A stretch of 15,934 nt of DNA from Candidatus Rokuibacteriota bacterium (GTDB lineage: Bacteria; Methylomirabilota; Methylomirabilia; Rokubacteriales; CSP1-6). The stretch covers positions 1 through 15,934 of the forward strand of contig JACQCN010000123.1 of the NCBI GenBank assembly GCA_016201575.1, read 5' to 3'. Below the pieces are notes generated by a model. It made no database searches. It was not told the DNA's origin and saw only the letters and a list, made by a program, of their open reading frames with translations. Below are positions 14,453-15,934 of the stretch, one piece after another (within the stretch, counting starts at the first letter, position 1; each line of letters starts with the position of its first letter). A program made the translations under genes and the position numbers.

Positions 14453-14848
14453 TTGAAGAAGGGACTCGCAGCGCTCCTAGCGGCAGTGTTCATGACCGGC
14501 CTCGCCGGGGTCGCCGTGGCCGACGAGAAGAAGGCCGAGGACAAAGCCCAGACCGAGAAGGCGACCGATAGCCACGCGAAGATGAGGGCCAGGAACGCCG
14601 CCGGGACCGTCAAGACGGCGGCCGCCGACAGCCTGGTGGTCGCCGTCAAGAAGGGCGACCTGACCTTCGCCGTCGACGACAAGACCATGATCAAAAAGGG
14701 CGGCCAGGCGATCACCGCCTCCGACATCAAGCCCGGCGACTCCGTCCACGTCCGGTACATGGAGCACGACGGCAAGATGGTCGCCCAGAGTGTGACCGTC
14801 AAGGGCGGCGGCACCGCCTCCAAGAACCCCTGCGCCTCCAAGAAGTAA
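14453..14848 (+). CDS. Secreted small protein, DUF5666-like beta-barrel fold
   Basis: A 131-residue exported protein of unknown role. It begins at TTG 14453, supported by GGAGG (14442-14446) and by a complete signal peptide starting MKKGLAALLAAVFMTGLAGV with cleavage after AVA. A Lys/Glu/Ala-rich stretch (EKKAEDKAQTEKA) follows. Residues 48-118 then show AAGTVKTAAADSLVVAV, FAVDDKTMI, ASDIKPGDSVHVRYME and MVAQSVTVKG, a pattern like DUF5666 or other OB-like small barrels. The C-terminus has one Cys (NPCASKK). It is monocistronic, with a candidate promoter about 125 nt upstream and a strong hairpin after the stop. Confidence 0.82.
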   Translation: MKKGLAALLAAVFMTGLAGVAVADEKKAEDKAQTEKATDSHAKMRARNAAGTVKTAAADSLVVAVKKGDLTFAVDDKTMIKKGGQAITASDIKPGDSVHVRYMEHDGKMVAQSVTVKGGGTASKNPCASKK

Positions 14849-14859
14849 TCCTTCGTTAA

Positions 14860-14891
14860 ACGCCGGCAGGGCATTGTCGCCCTGCCGGCGT
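14860..14891 (+). terminator. Transcription terminator-like hairpin
   Basis: ACGCCGGCAGGGC and GCCCTGCCGGCGT form a perfect 13-bp stem with loop ATTGTC, 12 nt after the stop of the DUF5666-like gene. The following bases are not T-rich, so it may end transcription with help or protect the mRNA 3' end. Confidence 0.75.
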
Positions 14892-14893
14892 GT

Positions 14894-15045
14894 GTCGGAC
14901 CCACCCCTGTTCGAGCGCCGGCCCGCCGGCGCAACCCCGTTCTCGTGGGCGGCATCGGCGGGGGCCTCGACGGTCTCCCGCCGATTGGGGCTGAGAGCCT
15001 GTCGGAGTGACCGCCCTTTGAGCGCCGGCTCCGCCCGCGCAACCC
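14894..15045. repeat. Diverged intergenic repeat pair
   Basis: Segments 14894-14938 and 15001-15045 align over their whole length (GTCGGA..., then GAGCGCCGGC..., ending GCGCAACCC), with roughly ten differences and a period near 107 bp. The left copy contains the palindrome GCGCCGGC-CC-GCCGGCGC (14915-14932). They fill the gene-free gap between two convergent genes, and look like copies of a dispersed intergenic element. Confidence 0.6.
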
Positions 15046-15062
15046 GGGGGGAGGTTCGGAAG

Positions 15063-15077
15063 GGGGGCGGAGCCCCC
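15063..15077 (-). terminator. GC hairpin after the secreted-protein gene
   Basis: GGGGGC-GGA-GCCCCC, with extended partial pairing on both sides, begins 10 nt after the TAA of the gene ending at 15088 (minus strand). No U run follows, so termination is likely but unproven. Confidence 0.5.
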
Positions 15078-15087
15078 TCCGAGTTTG

Positions 15088-15738
15088 TTAGGGGGTGGCG
15101 TCCTGCCGCATCATCTCCTCGATCACCCCGGTCAACCAGACGTTCCGGTCCGTCAGCTCCACGGTCGCCTCTTCGCCGCCGCTCACCGTGACCGGGAGCA
15201 GCCAGTAGCGGGCGGTCCGGTAGCCCACCATCGCCGGGCCGAGGTTGAACGTCTGCTTCTCCCCCTTCTTGGGCTTGCGGGGGGTGAGGGGGGTGGCGAC
15301 CTCGTGCCGCGCCCACAGGATCCACTGCCCGGCGGGGACACCCGAGAAGGAGGCACGCCCCTCGGGCCCGACGAGGCTCGACTGGACCAGATCGGCGGCT
15401 CCCGCTTCCCAGACGGTCTGCTCGTAGGCCTCCTCCAGCCTCCGCACTTCCCGGGCCACTGCCCGGTATGCCGCCAGCGAGTCCCGCGCGTGGCCCTTGA
15501 CCCGCTCGAGGTCCGCGATCAGCGCCTCGGAGTACGGGATCAGCGTCACCACGACCTGCTTGATGGGCAGGTCCGGCGCGTCCGGCTTGAGGCGCTCGGT
15601 GTAAGCGCGCACGCTCACCAGACCGATCCCGCCGCGGCGAGCCGCCGCCCGGTAGGAATCTACCGGGGGCGCCGGTGCGCCCAGCGCGACGGCGGTGGTC
15701 AAGACCGCCAGGACGACAGCGAGGATGACCCGCGTCAT
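15088..15738 (-). CDS. Secreted protein of unknown function
   Basis: A 216-residue exported protein I cannot assign. MTRVILAVVLAVLTTAVALG (1-20) is a signal peptide with cleavage near GAPAP. The mature part includes a strand-rich start (VSVRAYTERLKPDAPDLPIK, VVVTLIPYSEALI), a central helical stretch (DSLAAYRAVAREVRRLEEAYEQTV), then GRASFSGVPAGQWILWARHEV, which resembles a carboxypeptidase-regulatory-like Ig domain. It ends in another strand region (YWLLPVTVSGGEEATVELTDRNVW). The ATG at 15738 is chosen over an upstream start because it begins the signal peptide and overlaps the acyltransferase stop as ATGA, implying coupled translation. Confidence 0.8.
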   Translation of the reverse strand: MTRVILAVVLAVLTTAVALGAPAPPVDSYRAAARRGGIGLVSVRAYTERLKPDAPDLPIKQVVVTLIPYSEALIADLERVKGHARDSLAAYRAVAREVRRLEEAYEQTVWEAGAADLVQSSLVGPEGRASFSGVPAGQWILWARHEVATPLTPRKPKKGEKQTFNLGPAMVGYRTARYWLLPVTVSGGEEATVELTDRNVWLTGVIEEMMRQDATP

Positions 15739-15934
15739 CGGCCGGCGGGGGCGGTGCGCCACCGGCGATGCAGCCAGAACCACTGCTCCGGCCAGCGGCG
15801 GATGATCGCCTCGGTTCGCCGGGCGCACTCGGCGGTCAGCTCGACGACCGCCGCCTCGGGCGAAAGCGCCGCGGGCACCGGGAGCGCCGGCTCGATCATG
15901 ATCCGGTGTCGGCCGTCGGGCTCCCGGTGAATGA
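15735..15934 (-). CDS. LpxL/HtrB-type lysophospholipid acyltransferase, C-terminal end only
   Basis: The last 65 codons of a gene that enters from the right edge. The sequence ends with EAIIRRWPEQWFWLHRRWRT, the characteristic C-terminal helix of LpxL/HtrB/LpxM acyltransferases. These add secondary acyl chains to lipid A (or related lipids) at the inner membrane. The upstream strand RIMIEPALPVP also fits the family. The catalytic HX4D motif lies outside the window, so which acyl step it performs cannot be said. Stop TGA overlaps the next gene's ATG by four bases. Confidence 0.85.
   Translation of the reverse strand, partial: IHREPDGRHRIMIEPALPVPAALSPEAAVVELTAECARRTEAIIRRWPEQWFWLHRRWRTAPAGR

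Overview
The window is about 16 kb of very GC-rich bacterial DNA (by eye near 70 % G+C). An LpxL/HtrB-type lipid A acyltransferase, an MltD-like lytic transglycosylase, a lipoprotein and secreted proteins all point to a diderm (Gram-negative) bacterium. The gene style would suit an uncultivated GC-rich lineage such as Rokubacteria/Methylomirabilota or a deltaproteobacterial group, but no phylogenetic marker here was compared with a database, so the taxon is a guess.

Left to middle (1-12455), everything runs on the minus strand. In transcription order: the selenocysteine tRNA gene selC (12455-12358); a membrane-anchored DUF3105 protein starting 12 nt after the tRNA CCA end; a small lipoprotein; a 92-residue helical protein; selA; selB; tatA; a ROK-family sugar kinase/regulator; two GT-C membrane glycosyltransferases (the second frameshifted); a DUF4124/retropepsin-like protein; and ileS, which leaves the window at base 1 with 853 codons present. 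Spacings are mostly between -71 and +43 nt, so much of this may be one or a few operons. SelC, SelA and SelB together supply most of the machinery for making and inserting selenocysteine. selD and any selenoprotein gene are not visible, so they must lie elsewhere.

Right part (12456-15934): a strongly SD-led group 1 truncated hemoglobin (+) converges on a lytic transglycosylase (-), whose LysM-like tail is displaced by a frameshift and whose 3' end is duplicated in the intergenic gap. The transglycosylase is divergent from a TTG-initiated secreted beta-barrel-like protein (+), with a shared palindromic promoter region. After a terminator and a repeat-rich gap come two minus-strand genes overlapping by ATGA: the 3' end of an LpxL/HtrB acyltransferase and a secreted protein of unknown function.

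The most unusual signal is at the selA-selB junction. SelB carries about 93 extra N-terminal residues encoded by a 66-bp (22-codon) tandem repeat, each unit holding a REP-like hairpin. A strong hairpin also overlaps the only plausible internal SelB start codon. Next in interest are selC joined to a protein gene through a 12-nt leader, three uncharacterised genes between selC and selA, and a ROK gene whose nucleotide-binding motif lies upstream of every standard start codon.
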